Below, in pieces: positions 8,645 to 17,772 of a stretch of 64,000 nucleotides of DNA; positions within the stretch are counted from its first letter, which is position 1, and each line of letters opens with the position of its first letter. The translations under genes were made by a program, and so were the position numbers. The notes under the pieces are model-generated. The model did no database searches, was not told where the DNA came from, and saw nothing but the letters and a program-made list of their open reading frames with translations. Source of the stretch: Alcanivoracaceae bacterium (lineage in GTDB: Bacteria > Pseudomonadota > Gammaproteobacteria > Pseudomonadales > Alcanivoracaceae); the NCBI GenBank assembly GCA_029210325.1, contig JARGPU010000002.1:62001-126000 (forward strand). The letters are read 5' to 3'.

Positions 8645-10270
8645 TCATTTACCGTCCATAGCCATGACGCCAAAGGTGGTGCCGCTAATAATGCTGCCAT
8701 TAACACCGATCTGAGTGCCGGCATAGAAGCTGTTAAACAGTGGGTTCCAGCCAAGCAGCTTGGTGAAGCGTCGATTGCCCGTGGTCCAGTCCAGTCCTTC
8801 AATCGTCCAGGAGCCCATATAGGCACCGATGCAGTAGAAGGTATTGACCGACGCACTCATGGTAGGAATACCATTGGGGCAGCTGGTGTTCATATTCACC
8901 CATGCTTTCTCCAGAGTGCGGGTTGCCGGGTTCCACTGGAACTTTTGCACGCCCCATGGCTGGAACTCAGGGAACTGACTGAGGGTAACCCACAGTGCGT
9001 TATTGATGTTGGCAACAGCCGGGTTGTCCAACAGCCCCCCAAGAATCGGGTAGTTTGCAGGGTCTGGCTCAATGGTGTTTTGGTAATCATTGCTGACCAC
9101 CACGGCGCCGTAGCCGCGTACCAGAACCGACTGCTCGCTAACGGTTCTCTCGCGTAGTGCGTCACCAAAATCTACCGGGACTTGGGCGGCGATGCGGCGG
9201 CTCTTGGTGCCAGGCAGTTGCTCCCAGCTGTTGGGGATCTCGTCACGCCAGAACAGGACAAGATGGCTAAGATCCTGGCCGTCGGTAATCACCACAAAGC
9301 GGTCGGCATCATCCGGGTTGCCCATTAGCGAAGGGGTTGAACCTGATCCTTTGCCCAGTCGTCCCGCGCTTTGCCCCTCGCCAGCTTCATAGTCGGCGCG
9401 CCAGGCACCGTCATATTCGTTCATGCTGAGGTTGTAGCCGGTCCACTGCACGCGGTACATGGCCCGTTCGGTGACCACATAAATGCCGCCTTTTTCATCC
9501 GCCGCAATTGAGTTGGACACTTCTTCTCCGGCATCGGCTTGGCCCAACTTTACGCTCCAGAATTGGGAGAAGTCGCGATTCAGCACAGCCACGGTGCCGC
9601 GTTTGGTGGCCAGAGCGAGGCGGCCGTCCCAAAGGATGTTCATGCCGACGATTGGATCTGTCTTCGCGTCTCCGCGCAGGCTGCTCGCTGGTAATGTGAA
9701 TGAGCTGCGCAGCTTGATACCTGAGTCGATATTGCCGCGCTCCTTATCCTGATAGGCCAGTACGGTTATGCCGTCTACGGTAAAGAAGGTGTTGTCCTTG
9801 TCGATCAGTGTGTAGGCGCCAGAGGTAGCATTGCTTAAATTGTCCAGGCTGGCTCCAGAGGGCTTGCTGATGGAGTCCACCATTCTGTTGTCACGCAGTT
9901 TATAGACGACGCCAAACGCTGAGCCCCAGCTGACTCTGGGCTTGCCCCACTGTCTGTCCAGATAGCTTCCCATGATTCTCTCGAGAAAGCGGGACAGCCG
10001 GTAAGGACGTGGGTAGGGGGAGGAGGTCGCCAGAGTTATATTGGTGATGCCGGTGCTGACATAGTCCGGGCTTGCTACTTGTGACGCGCTAATTGGCCCA
10101 TCCAGAGGGCTAGAGGCCTGCGCATACGGGGTACGATGACTGATCGGCCACGGGCTGTCAGCCAGAAACGGGTTAACCGGAGGCTCATGACCATCCACGG
10201 CCAGGGCAGGCGAAGCAAGTGCCATAAGAATGGCCGGGCCTGCTAATCGTTTGACGATGCTTGTCAGCAT
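8645..10270 (-). CDS. Secreted hypothetical protein with beta-propeller-like repeats
   Basis: 541 residues with a clear Sec signal peptide (KRLAGPAILMALASPALA, cleavage near residue 24). The mature part has repeated blade-like segments with G-x-I/L-x3 patterns and D/N-G turns (for example the stretches around TFFTVDGITVLAYQD, DGRLALATKRGTVAVL and KGGIYVVTERAMYRV), suggesting a beta-propeller related to PQQ/SGL folds. I recognise no catalytic motif. It is transcribed divergently from the AraC-like regulator at 10394, its probable controller. An exported binding or hydrolytic protein is plausible, but the function is not known to me. Confidence 0.7.
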   Translation of the reverse strand: MLTSIVKRLAGPAILMALASPALAVDGHEPPVNPFLADSPWPISHRTPYAQASSPLDGPISASQVASPDYVSTGITNITLATSSPYPRPYRLSRFLERIMGSYLDRQWGKPRVSWGSAFGVVYKLRDNRMVDSISKPSGASLDNLSNATSGAYTLIDKDNTFFTVDGITVLAYQDKERGNIDSGIKLRSSFTLPASSLRGDAKTDPIVGMNILWDGRLALATKRGTVAVLNRDFSQFWSVKLGQADAGEEVSNSIAADEKGGIYVVTERAMYRVQWTGYNLSMNEYDGAWRADYEAGEGQSAGRLGKGSGSTPSLMGNPDDADRFVVITDGQDLSHLVLFWRDEIPNSWEQLPGTKSRRIAAQVPVDFGDALRERTVSEQSVLVRGYGAVVVSNDYQNTIEPDPANYPILGGLLDNPAVANINNALWVTLSQFPEFQPWGVQKFQWNPATRTLEKAWVNMNTSCPNGIPTMSASVNTFYCIGAYMGSWTIEGLDWTTGNRRFTKLLGWNPLFNSFYAGTQIGVNGSIISGTTFGVMAMDGK

Positions 10271-10393
10271 TTTTTTGTTCTCCTGATGCTGTTGGGTTCT
10301 AAGTCAGGCACGCTCTATGAACCAGATGTGCGATGGCAAGAATAGGCGTCGGTTGAGTGTGGTGTTTTGCCATTTACGTCAGAGATTGATCCG

Positions 10394-11452
10394 ATGACGA
10401 CAATACAACTCGGGGCTAATGCGAAGGCATTAGGCGAGAATACGACCATGGCTACTTGGGCTGGAGCGATCGCTCGGGCGCTCAGGGTATATGGTGTTAA
10501 TGACCATGATTTGTTTCAACGAGCCGGCATTGATTACAGCCTCGTTAATCACCCGGCCCAGCGTATTCCGGTAGCTGACATGACCCGTCTCTGGGAGATG
10601 GCTGTAACGGAAAGTGGCGACCCGGCTTTTGGCTTGGCGGTGGCAGAGAAGGTCAATATGACCACTTTTCATACGCTAGGCGTTGCGGCAATGGCCAGTG
10701 AGACGGTTTGGCAAGCCGGTGAAATGGTGACCCGGTTTGCCTCCATGGTCAGCGACGGCATTGATATGCGGTTGCATCAGGATGGTCAGGAAGTAGGCTT
10801 GATTCTTGGCATGCGCCCTGGCTATCCCCGTTTTGCCGATGCCTGCGTTGAAGCGGTGCTTGGTGCGATTCTCCTGACCGCCTGGCAGTTGATGCCTGAC
10901 GCACAGCCGTCGCGGGTGACCTTCCAGCATCGCTGTGCCGCGGATTTGACCGCTTACGAAAAGTTTTTCCGCTGCCCGGTTAGATTTGCCTCGGACAGCG
11001 ATGGTCTGTATGGAGAAACGTCGGGGCTATCGTCCAGCACATTCCCGACCAGTAGTCCGCAAGTGGCGCAAGCAAGCGCAGCCATATGCGAAGAGTATCT
11101 GGTATCACGCCAGCAGGGAGAAATGGGCGGTAAAGTGAAACAACTGCTTGCCCGCAGCCTGCATCAAGGGGCAGTTATGCCGCTACAGGAAGTGGCTCGT
11201 GATCTGGCCATGAGCGAGCGCAAGTTGCAGCGCCTGCTACGTGATGAGGGTGTGCAGTTTCGAGACCTGCTCGATGAGGTGCGCGCCCACGCTGCCCGTC
11301 AATTACTTGGCGACAATTCCCTATCGGTAGGGCGTGTCGCAGAGCAGCTTGGGTTTGATTCTCTCAGTGCATTTTCAAGGGCATTCCGGCGCTGGTATGG
11401 GACCACACCACGGGCGTTACGTGGTGCAGCAAAGGATGGCAGCACGGATTAA
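10394..11452 (+). CDS. AraC-family transcriptional regulator
   Basis: 352 residues from the ATG at 10394. A TTG at 10367 is in frame but less likely, and an ATG 54 bp further in is also possible. The N-terminal region (MATWAGAIARALRVYG onward) is the arabinose-binding-like effector domain seen in OruR-type regulators, and the C-terminus has the AraC double helix-turn-helix with SVGRVAEQLGFDSLSAFSRAFRRWYG. It is paralogous in layout to the regulator at 2632 and lies divergent to the secreted beta-propeller-like gene (about 120 bp between starts), which it probably controls. The downstream dabA gene is convergent. Confidence 0.87.
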   Translation: MTTIQLGANAKALGENTTMATWAGAIARALRVYGVNDHDLFQRAGIDYSLVNHPAQRIPVADMTRLWEMAVTESGDPAFGLAVAEKVNMTTFHTLGVAAMASETVWQAGEMVTRFASMVSDGIDMRLHQDGQEVGLILGMRPGYPRFADACVEAVLGAILLTAWQLMPDAQPSRVTFQHRCAADLTAYEKFFRCPVRFASDSDGLYGETSGLSSSTFPTSSPQVAQASAAICEEYLVSRQQGEMGGKVKQLLARSLHQGAVMPLQEVARDLAMSERKLQRLLRDEGVQFRDLLDEVRAHAARQLLGDNSLSVGRVAEQLGFDSLSAFSRAFRRWYGTTPRALRGAAKDGSTD

Positions 11453-11481
11453 GTTATCGATACTAAGATGTCGTTTTTTCT

Positions 11482-13881
11482 TCAAATCAGGGCCGCCAGT
11501 TTACTCGCGCCTGCATCTACTGGAGCTGCAGACCAGCAGTTTCGATAAAGTTTGCTAATGCTGTCCGTCTCATCGCCAAGCCTGAACAGGTATAGCCAAT
11601 CATTATCGACCAGTTGGCGTACCGTTTCGTGACGCTGATATACCTCCATGATTGCCGCCTCGGGAGCAGCGATAAATACGCTCAGTCGCAAGGGCTGATG
11701 CATCCACTGCTTGCCGTCGTGCAGTGACTGTAGTGGCAAACCGATACGCAGATCGCCGCCGTTGCCTTCGAACACTCCGAGATTTCCACCCACCACGTTG
11801 TGTAGAACCTTGTTGCCGCTACCGAACTTGTTTGGCGATGTGACCGAAGCGTTGTACTGCATATTGATCCAGTTGGTCACCACCATGGGGGCGGTCATGA
11901 TCAGCTCCAGCAGTGAAAAGCTGGTATCGTCTTGCCAGTTGTAGTCATGCAAAAAAGAGCGCCCACTCAGGTTCAGGTGTCGGGTGCGTTGCCGTGGTGC
12001 GACGATAAAACTGTGATTGCCTGCGAGGCCCCACTCTGGTCGAACCTGAGACCAGTCCTGGCTGCGTTTGAGTAGGCTCTTTTGAATTGGCGCGGAAGCG
12101 GCCAGGCCCAGCGCCGGCCCACGTTCCCGGCGCGCCTGTTCGCTCGCCTTATTTAGCCATTGACTCAGGGGCTCATTCATATCGTCGCTTTGCTGGGTGA
12201 AGCAATGGATTTCATCCGTGGTGGTGTTGTGCAGTGCTGCGACGAATCGGGTGTCAGGTTGAATCCGGATGTTGTGTTGTAGCAGAGCCTCGCGCACTTG
12301 CGGGTCGTTAAGTAGCTGAGCCAGCACTCTGACGTTGATTTCTCCGGTCTGCCCGCCACAGGCTCCACAATCCAGTCCCGCTGCCTGGGGATTATTACAG
12401 CTGGTACTGCCGTGGCCGACCAGAAGTACCCGGGGTGCCAGTTCAGTGGCCAAGCCCATGGCGCCAAGGATGCCGGCGGCAAGGCTGGCCTTGCTTTGAA
12501 GATCAAGTGCCTGACCGTTTTGCCGCAGGGTAAAGTGGGCATCCGGTGCCACATGGTTGACCGGGTGTGTGGGCGTATCCGGGAAAAGGCTCTGGCGCAG
12601 TAGTTTGAACAGGTAAAGCAGCCCGCCGCTTTCTACCGCCGTGAACGTGGTCGGGGCGCTGCCGGTGAAACGATACCACTGGCTGCGCTGACCTGCTTTT
12701 TTGAGCCTTCCATCATCGTTGTCTTCGGCTACCTCAATAGTGGGCGCAAGAAGGCCTGGAAGCTGAGGCCGTAGCATGGCGCCGCCGCCGGGCCGATAGG
12801 CCAGCGGCAGACCGAAAAAGCCGGCGAATCCGATGGTTTGGATCCCGCTATGCTGGGCTTCCAATGCCCGGCGCATTACTTCCGAACGCACATCAATGCA
12901 GAACGCGGCTTGCACAACCGGGCGTCCAGCATCTGCTGCCGGTGCGGGGGTCTGCAGTTGCTCTATTAACTGTGACTGGGTGGCGATTTCCGCTGCGCGC
13001 TGCCAGACCAGTAGTGTCTGCTGCTGGGTACTGTGGTGGGCGAGCAGCGTCGGCAGGGTTTGCCATTGCTCGTGCCAACGCGCCTGCCAGTGGTCATTCT
13101 GGTGCAGCTGCCAGAGAATCCAGTCCCAGGCCAGACGTGCGGCTAGCAATCCCATCAGCGCGTCGTTCTCTTCGCCCGCCAGAGAGGCCTGCCAGTTCAG
13201 CCATGCCAGGCTTGAGGCCCAGCCGTTGATATCGAGCAGCAGCGCGACACCATAGTCGCTGATTTGAGCCGCATCTGGCGCCAGATCTGCCATGGCTTGG
13301 GCTACCAGATCTTCCACCCGGTTGGGCAGCGAGGCAAAGGCATCGGTGAGGCCGGGTTCATCCATCAGGATTGCCAGACCACGGTCGGCCCGTGTGACAT
13401 CCAGCCAGGCTTGATAGAAATGTTCGGCGCCCAGCTGTTGCCCATGGCTTTGTTGCAACAGATCACCGCAGAACTGACTTAGCTGATGAACGATTTCCTC
13501 GTGCCAGCTCATTGCCGAAGTCGGCCTTTCCGCGTCAACAAGATCGCTTATGTTGTACCAGTGGCGTGTCGCTGGCGGGACGGGGGCATCCAGCAGTTGC
13601 TGCGTACTCAGGTCCAGGCCGAGCTCTCTGGTCGCTTGTGTCAGGTGGTGTGCCTGCACGGGTTTTTGCCACAAGGCGCGGTAGTAGTCTGCCGGCATCA
13701 GGCAGTGAACGTGACCCAGCGCGGCGAGCCGGGCGCTGGCCTCGGCATAAGAATGGTCGCGCCAGTTCCAGCACGGATTAACGGCGATCAGTTGCTCCAG
13801 AGGCCAGTTCGGTGCAATCCGCGCGCAGGCCTGACGGAGTGCATCCATGGGGGCAATGGCAGTATCAGGCGAGACGCTCAT
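11482..13881 (-). CDS. dabA: DabA, inorganic-carbon (HCO3-/CO2) accumulation protein
   Basis: 799 residues from the ATG at 13881, which has GGAG nine bases upstream (a start eight codons earlier is in frame but lacks a site). DabA is the cytoplasmic-side partner of DabB; the pair uses the membrane ion gradient to trap CO2 as bicarbonate. The beta-carbonic-anhydrase-like zinc site is intact: Cys328 and Asp330 (FCIDVRSE), His490 (LLVGHGS) and Cys505 (DCGACGG), the same arrangement as characterised DabA. The N-terminal APNWPLEQLIAVNPCWNW and C-terminal VVGGNLGVFEGNGGDLRIGLP regions are also typical of this former DUF2309 family. It overlaps the end of dabB by 17 bp. Confidence 0.93.
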   Translation of the reverse strand: MSVSPDTAIAPMDALRQACARIAPNWPLEQLIAVNPCWNWRDHSYAEASARLAALGHVHCLMPADYYRALWQKPVQAHHLTQATRELGLDLSTQQLLDAPVPPATRHWYNISDLVDAERPTSAMSWHEEIVHQLSQFCGDLLQQSHGQQLGAEHFYQAWLDVTRADRGLAILMDEPGLTDAFASLPNRVEDLVAQAMADLAPDAAQISDYGVALLLDINGWASSLAWLNWQASLAGEENDALMGLLAARLAWDWILWQLHQNDHWQARWHEQWQTLPTLLAHHSTQQQTLLVWQRAAEIATQSQLIEQLQTPAPAADAGRPVVQAAFCIDVRSEVMRRALEAQHSGIQTIGFAGFFGLPLAYRPGGGAMLRPQLPGLLAPTIEVAEDNDDGRLKKAGQRSQWYRFTGSAPTTFTAVESGGLLYLFKLLRQSLFPDTPTHPVNHVAPDAHFTLRQNGQALDLQSKASLAAGILGAMGLATELAPRVLLVGHGSTSCNNPQAAGLDCGACGGQTGEINVRVLAQLLNDPQVREALLQHNIRIQPDTRFVAALHNTTTDEIHCFTQQSDDMNEPLSQWLNKASEQARRERGPALGLAASAPIQKSLLKRSQDWSQVRPEWGLAGNHSFIVAPRQRTRHLNLSGRSFLHDYNWQDDTSFSLLELIMTAPMVVTNWINMQYNASVTSPNKFGSGNKVLHNVVGGNLGVFEGNGGDLRIGLPLQSLHDGKQWMHQPLRLSVFIAAPEAAIMEVYQRHETVRQLVDNDWLYLFRLGDETDSISKLYRNCWSAAPVDAGASKLAALI

Positions 13882-15406
13882 TTTCTTTACTCCGTGACGA
13901 ATCAAGATGGCCGGGTTTGCGAGCGGTGTTAACAGGTAGCTTTACGGGCCACAGCTTCAGAGTGGTTCGGGTAACCCACTCATCCAGGTAGAGGCCTGCG
14001 AATAGCCACTGACGCCAGCGATATGACATGGCCGTGCGTTGCATGATTAGCAGGCCGTAGCCTGCCAGCAGCAGCACAAACATGCCCATGGTCCAGACCG
14101 CAGCGGGCCATCCGGCGTCCGCACTGTCGAGTAGCAGGCTGGCAAACAGGGTTTTCTGGGCGAGGTAGGCAAGCAGCAAGGCGCCGGCAATGAGCGTATT
14201 GCGCAGCAATGCCTGAGCGCCGGCTCGTGCCGGTAGCCACAGGCTCAGGGCAATAATTACCAGCAGCCAGGCACTCCATTCTGCGGGCGAAAGCGCCCCC
14301 GGCAGCAGCAACAGCAGGGCTATGGTCAGAGCGCTGCTGATTACCAGATTGCGCAGCCACAGAGTCAGACGTTCTGTGGCCTTGCCGGCAAGTTTGCGGT
14401 CGAGGTGGTTAAGTACCGCATTGCCGCTGCCCAGAAAAGCATTGGCTTTGTAGCAGGAGTGGGCGACTAGATGCAGTAGTGCCAGCTCATGCAGGCCAAG
14501 GGCGCACTCCACCAGCATCAAGCCCATCTGGGCGCTGGTCGACCAGGCCAGTCGTACCTTGATACTGATGCGGGTCATCATAATCAGTGCCGCCAACACC
14601 GCTGTCAGGCCGGCAACAATCAGTAGCAGCCAACGGGCGGGTGATGAGGCGCTGATCAAGGGGGCCATCAGGATCATCAGGTAGCCGCCGAGATTGATGA
14701 TTCCGGCATGGAGCAGGGCAGAAACCGGTGTCGGCGCTTCGACTACTTGCATTAGCCAGCCATGTACGGGGAGCTGCGCGCACTTGATCAGGGCCGCCAC
14801 GGCCAACAGTACCGCGGCGGTCTGCTGCTGCCATGCCAGCGGCTCGGTGCCCGGGTAGTTGGAGAGTATTTCGCTGATCAGGAAAGTGTCATGGTATTGC
14901 CATAGCAGCAGCGCAGCGGCCAGCAAACAGGTTTCCGCCAACCGGGCAAAGATGAACTTCTTGTGTGCTGCCAGCACGGCGCGAAAGCGGTCCGGGTAGC
15001 TCACCAGCAACTGGTGCAAACTGATACTGATGGTGCTCCATGCCAGCACTAGCAACAGCAGATGGTTGGTTACCACCACCAGGCTGACGCTAGCCAGGCA
15101 GATCTGTAGCCAGCTGCGGTAGTGTGCCTCCGCCGCGTCACCGGCCAGATAGGCCACGGAATAGCGCACCACAATGAAGCCGATCAGGCTCACCAGTAAG
15201 CTCATTACCAGATTCAGAGGGGTCGCAGCTAACCACGATAGAGGCGACAGGGGTTGTAACACCGCCAGCAACGCTGCTCCTGCGGACGCCAATAAAGCCA
15301 GTAGTGCGCAGGTGGCGGACGCTGGCCAGCCATATCGGCGGCCGCTGATGGCGCCGAGTAGATAGAACAGGACCGGCAGCAGCAAAATGAGTGTGCTGGA
15401 TATCAT
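13865..15406 (-). CDS. dabB: DabB, NuoL/MrpA-like proton-channel subunit of the DAB system
   Basis: 513 residues, almost entirely hydrophobic, with about 13-14 membrane spans and the proton-pumping antiporter (Proton_antipo_M) core. Conserved features include a lysine in KFIFARLAETCLL, the KCAQLPVHGWLMQVVEAPTPVSALLHAG segment and HLVAHSCYKANAFLGSG, all hallmarks of NuoL-type subunits. A short NuoL homologue directly upstream of and overlapping dabA identifies it as DabB rather than a complex I or Mrp subunit. Together they form an ion-driven CO2/bicarbonate accumulation complex. The operon is divergent from the LysR-type regulator at 15512. Confidence 0.92.
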   Translation of the reverse strand: MISSTLILLLPVLFYLLGAISGRRYGWPASATCALLALLASAGAALLAVLQPLSPLSWLAATPLNLVMSLLVSLIGFIVVRYSVAYLAGDAAEAHYRSWLQICLASVSLVVVTNHLLLLVLAWSTISISLHQLLVSYPDRFRAVLAAHKKFIFARLAETCLLAAALLLWQYHDTFLISEILSNYPGTEPLAWQQQTAAVLLAVAALIKCAQLPVHGWLMQVVEAPTPVSALLHAGIINLGGYLMILMAPLISASSPARWLLLIVAGLTAVLAALIMMTRISIKVRLAWSTSAQMGLMLVECALGLHELALLHLVAHSCYKANAFLGSGNAVLNHLDRKLAGKATERLTLWLRNLVISSALTIALLLLLPGALSPAEWSAWLLVIIALSLWLPARAGAQALLRNTLIAGALLLAYLAQKTLFASLLLDSADAGWPAAVWTMGMFVLLLAGYGLLIMQRTAMSYRWRQWLFAGLYLDEWVTRTTLKLWPVKLPVNTARKPGHLDSSRSKENERLA

Positions 15407-15482
15407 GACTAACTCCGTGATCGAACGGCGCTACATTAGAGCTCATGGCTAATTTAGTAAAATAGATATAGATTGATGTATC

Positions 15483-15508
15483 GTTCTATAAAAAAGAACT
15501 AGGGTTCT
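15483..15508. promoter_or_regulatory. Operator-like repeats between dabB and its LysR regulator
   Basis: Three alternating 5-mers, GTTCT (15483-15487), AGAAC (15495-15499) and GTTCT (15504-15508), form two overlapping inverted repeats in the 105-bp divergent region. The last one overlaps the leader just before the regulator start. Such placement fits autoregulation and control of dabBA, but no binding consensus is known to me. Confidence 0.4.
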
Positions 15509-15511
15509 TCC

Positions 15512-16396
15512 ATGAGTCGTCTCAACTATCACCATCTGCATTACTTCTGGCGCGTGGCCACGGTGGGCAACCTGACCCGGGTGGCTCAGGAGCTGCACGT
15601 ATCGCAGTCGGCCCTGTCTTCACAGATACGGCAGCTGGAGGAGTCCATGGGTCAGCCTCTGTTTGATCGCAACGGGCGCAATCTGCGTCTGACAGAGTGG
15701 GGCCAGCGGGTGCTGACGTATGCACAGGACATTTTTAGCAAAGGGGAAGAATTGGCCTCTTTAGTGCAGCGTGGCACAGCACCGGAGGTTCAGGTCATCC
15801 GGGTTGGAGTGCTGTCGACGATGTCGCGGAACTTTGTTGATGCTTTTCTGACTCCCTTATTGCCAGACCCCAGCGTGCGTTTGGTGTTGCAGTCACAAGG
15901 CATTGCCGAGCTGTTGGACAGCCTCGCCAGCCACACCCTTGATGTGGTGCTGTCGAATATCAACGTCACGGTAAACCCGAAGCGCATATGGCAGAGTCAG
16001 GTGCTTGCCCGTCAGCCAGTCTCGGTGGTGGGGCCGGCGGGCAAAAAGCCGCGTGGTCGCTTTCCCAAGGGCTATGAAAGCATGCGCTGGATTTTGCCCC
16101 GTCCGCCGTCAGAAATCCGTGCCGGCTTTGATGCCTTCTGCAGTAGTCATCAGTTCGAGCCGGATATTCAGGCGGAGGTGGATGATATGGCCATGCTGCG
16201 TTTGTTGGCCCGGGATAGTGGTGCGCTGGCAATTCTGCCCCGTGTAGTAGTACGTGATGAGATCAGGCGTCTGGAGCTAAGCGAATACATGGCCCTGCCT
16301 ACGGTGACGGAAAACTTCTATGCGATCACCGTGCAACGCAGCTATCAGCCGCCCGCATTGCGGGAGTTGTTAAAGCAGCGCCAATCGTTCCTGTAG
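15512..16396 (+). CDS. LysR-family transcriptional regulator (NhaR/CbbR-like), divergent to dabBA
   Basis: 294 residues. The N-terminal winged helix-turn-helix (LNYHHLHYFWRVATVGNLTRVAQELHVS, residues about 4-60) is followed by a periplasmic-binding-protein-like effector domain. The LNYHHLxYFW start is characteristic of NhaR-like LysR regulators. Such regulators commonly sit next to dabAB-type gene pairs and are thought to adjust them to carbon or ion conditions. The gene is divergent from dabB across 105 bp containing operator-like repeats. The effector is not predictable from sequence. Confidence 0.88.
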   Translation: MSRLNYHHLHYFWRVATVGNLTRVAQELHVSQSALSSQIRQLEESMGQPLFDRNGRNLRLTEWGQRVLTYAQDIFSKGEELASLVQRGTAPEVQVIRVGVLSTMSRNFVDAFLTPLLPDPSVRLVLQSQGIAELLDSLASHTLDVVLSNINVTVNPKRIWQSQVLARQPVSVVGPAGKKPRGRFPKGYESMRWILPRPPSEIRAGFDAFCSSHQFEPDIQAEVDDMAMLRLLARDSGALAILPRVVVRDEIRRLELSEYMALPTVTENFYAITVQRSYQPPALRELLKQRQSFL

Positions 16397-16498
16397 AGCC
16401 GCAGTTTGTAAGCAATGTGGGTGCCGGCACTTGTTAGGGTATCTGAGGTCCCTGACCCCTGCTAATCTGCGCCCTGTCTTTCACTCCACGAGGTTGCC

Positions 16499-17077
16499 AT
16501 GTTGATGTTAGTCATTGGTCTGATTCTGTTTCTCGGCATGCATTCCGCCAACATGCTGGCTCCGGGTTTGCGTGCTGGCGCCGTAGCTCGCATCGGTGTA
16601 CTGCCCTGGAAGGGGTTCTACGCATTAGTGGCCATCGCCGGCTTAGTGCTTGTCGTGCTTGGTTATGGCGAAGCACGCATGCAACCGACCTGGTTGTGGA
16701 CTAGCCCGGTCTGGACTCGTCACCTTGCTGCGCTGCTTATGCTGCCGGTGATGATTCTGCTGGTTGCGACCTATGTTCCGGGTACGCGTATCAAGGCACG
16801 CATTGGCCATCCGATGTTACTTGCCACAAAAATCTGGGCGTTGGCACACCTTTTTGCCAATGGTGCCGTGCATGAAGTGATTCTGTTTGGCAGCTTCCTG
16901 GTCTGGGCGGTGTTCGGCTTTATCGTTTATCGCAAGCGTGACCGCGCTAGTGGTAAGCAATATCCGGTGGCCAGTGTCGGCCGCGATATTCTTGCCGTGG
17001 TGATCGGCGTTGTGTTCTGGGCCCTGTTCAGCTTTCACCTGCACCGCATGCTGTTTGGGGTGGGGCCATTTGGCTGA
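16499..17077 (+). CDS. NnrU-family integral membrane protein
   Basis: 192 residues with about five to six transmembrane helices. The start (ILFLGMHSANMLAPGLR) and the ATKIWALAHLFANGAVHEVILFGSFLVW segment match the NnrU family, first seen in denitrification clusters and related to proteins that may bind haem through conserved histidines (His15, and those in WALAHL and the final FHLHRMLFG). No denitrification genes are nearby, so this is a stand-alone homologue of unknown role. It is followed by pncC with an 86-bp gap. Confidence 0.8.
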   Translation: MLMLVIGLILFLGMHSANMLAPGLRAGAVARIGVLPWKGFYALVAIAGLVLVVLGYGEARMQPTWLWTSPVWTRHLAALLMLPVMILLVATYVPGTRIKARIGHPMLLATKIWALAHLFANGAVHEVILFGSFLVWAVFGFIVYRKRDRASGKQYPVASVGRDILAVVIGVVFWALFSFHLHRMLFGVGPFG

Positions 17078-17163
17078 GGGTCTACAACTTTCAGCTTCAG
17101 GCATCCATCATAAGACACCCATAATATCCAGATTGGGTATCTCAGCCTTGGCAAGGGAGCTCC

Positions 17164-17652
17164 ATGGAAAACCAGATTTACGTTCTCGCTGAGCGAGCCG
17201 GGCGCCTGCTGGCGCGCCACAAAATTTTGTTAGTGACTGCCGAATCCTGTACAGGAGGCTGGATCGCGGAGGCGATCACGGCGGTGGCGGGCAGTTCCGC
17301 CTGGTTTGAGCGCGGTTTCGTTAGTTATTCGAATCAGGCCAAGCAGGACATGCTCGGGGTTTCCCCAGACCTGATCAATCGTTGCGGTGCAGTCAGTGAA
17401 GAGGTGGTGCTGGAAATGGCCCGTGGTGCCATACAGCGCTCCAAGGGGCATATCTCCGTGGCGGTGTCGGGGGTTGCCGGGCCGGATGGTGGCACGGCGG
17501 ACAAGCCAGTCGGTACTGTCTGGATAGCCTGGGGGCAAAAGCTGGGCCATGCGGAAGCGGAGTCGTTTCTGTTCAGCGGTGACCGACAGGCGGTGCGGGA
17601 GCAGACTGTCGTCCGCGGTCTGCAGGGGCTGATAGCGCGAATGGGCGGATAG
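17164..17652 (+). CDS. pncC: Nicotinamide-nucleotide amidohydrolase (CinA C-terminal domain protein)
   Basis: 162 residues, the length of stand-alone CinA C-terminal proteins. It deamidates nicotinamide mononucleotide to nicotinate mononucleotide in the NAD salvage cycle. Diagnostic motifs are TAESCTGG, GFVSYSNQAK (with the catalytic-site serine and tyrosine) and SGVAGPDGGTADKPVGTVW. An AGGGAG site precedes the ATG. It lies directly upstream of recA, the arrangement common in gammaproteobacteria, and separated from it by the LexA-box promoter. Confidence 0.92.
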   Translation: MENQIYVLAERAGRLLARHKILLVTAESCTGGWIAEAITAVAGSSAWFERGFVSYSNQAKQDMLGVSPDLINRCGAVSEEVVLEMARGAIQRSKGHISVAVSGVAGPDGGTADKPVGTVWIAWGQKLGHAEAESFLFSGDRQAVREQTVVRGLQGLIARMGG

Positions 17653-17684
17653 CCCTTGCCATCTTGCCGCGGATTTGGATAATA

Positions 17685-17723
17685 CTGTCCATATTGACAG
17701 TAGTCATGGCTGTCAGCCATTAT
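17685..17723 (+). promoter_or_regulatory. recA promoter with LexA (SOS) box
   Basis: CTGT-N8-ACAG occupies 17685-17700, a full match to the LexA half sites. It overlaps a TTGACA -35 element at 17694-17699, and CATTAT follows at 17718-17723 (18-bp spacing) as a candidate -10. LexA bound here would block polymerase, so recA should be SOS-induced. Confidence 0.85.
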
Positions 17724-17772
17724 TCATCCGCATCATTCATCGGAATACTGCGACCAGCAGAAGGACTCCACC

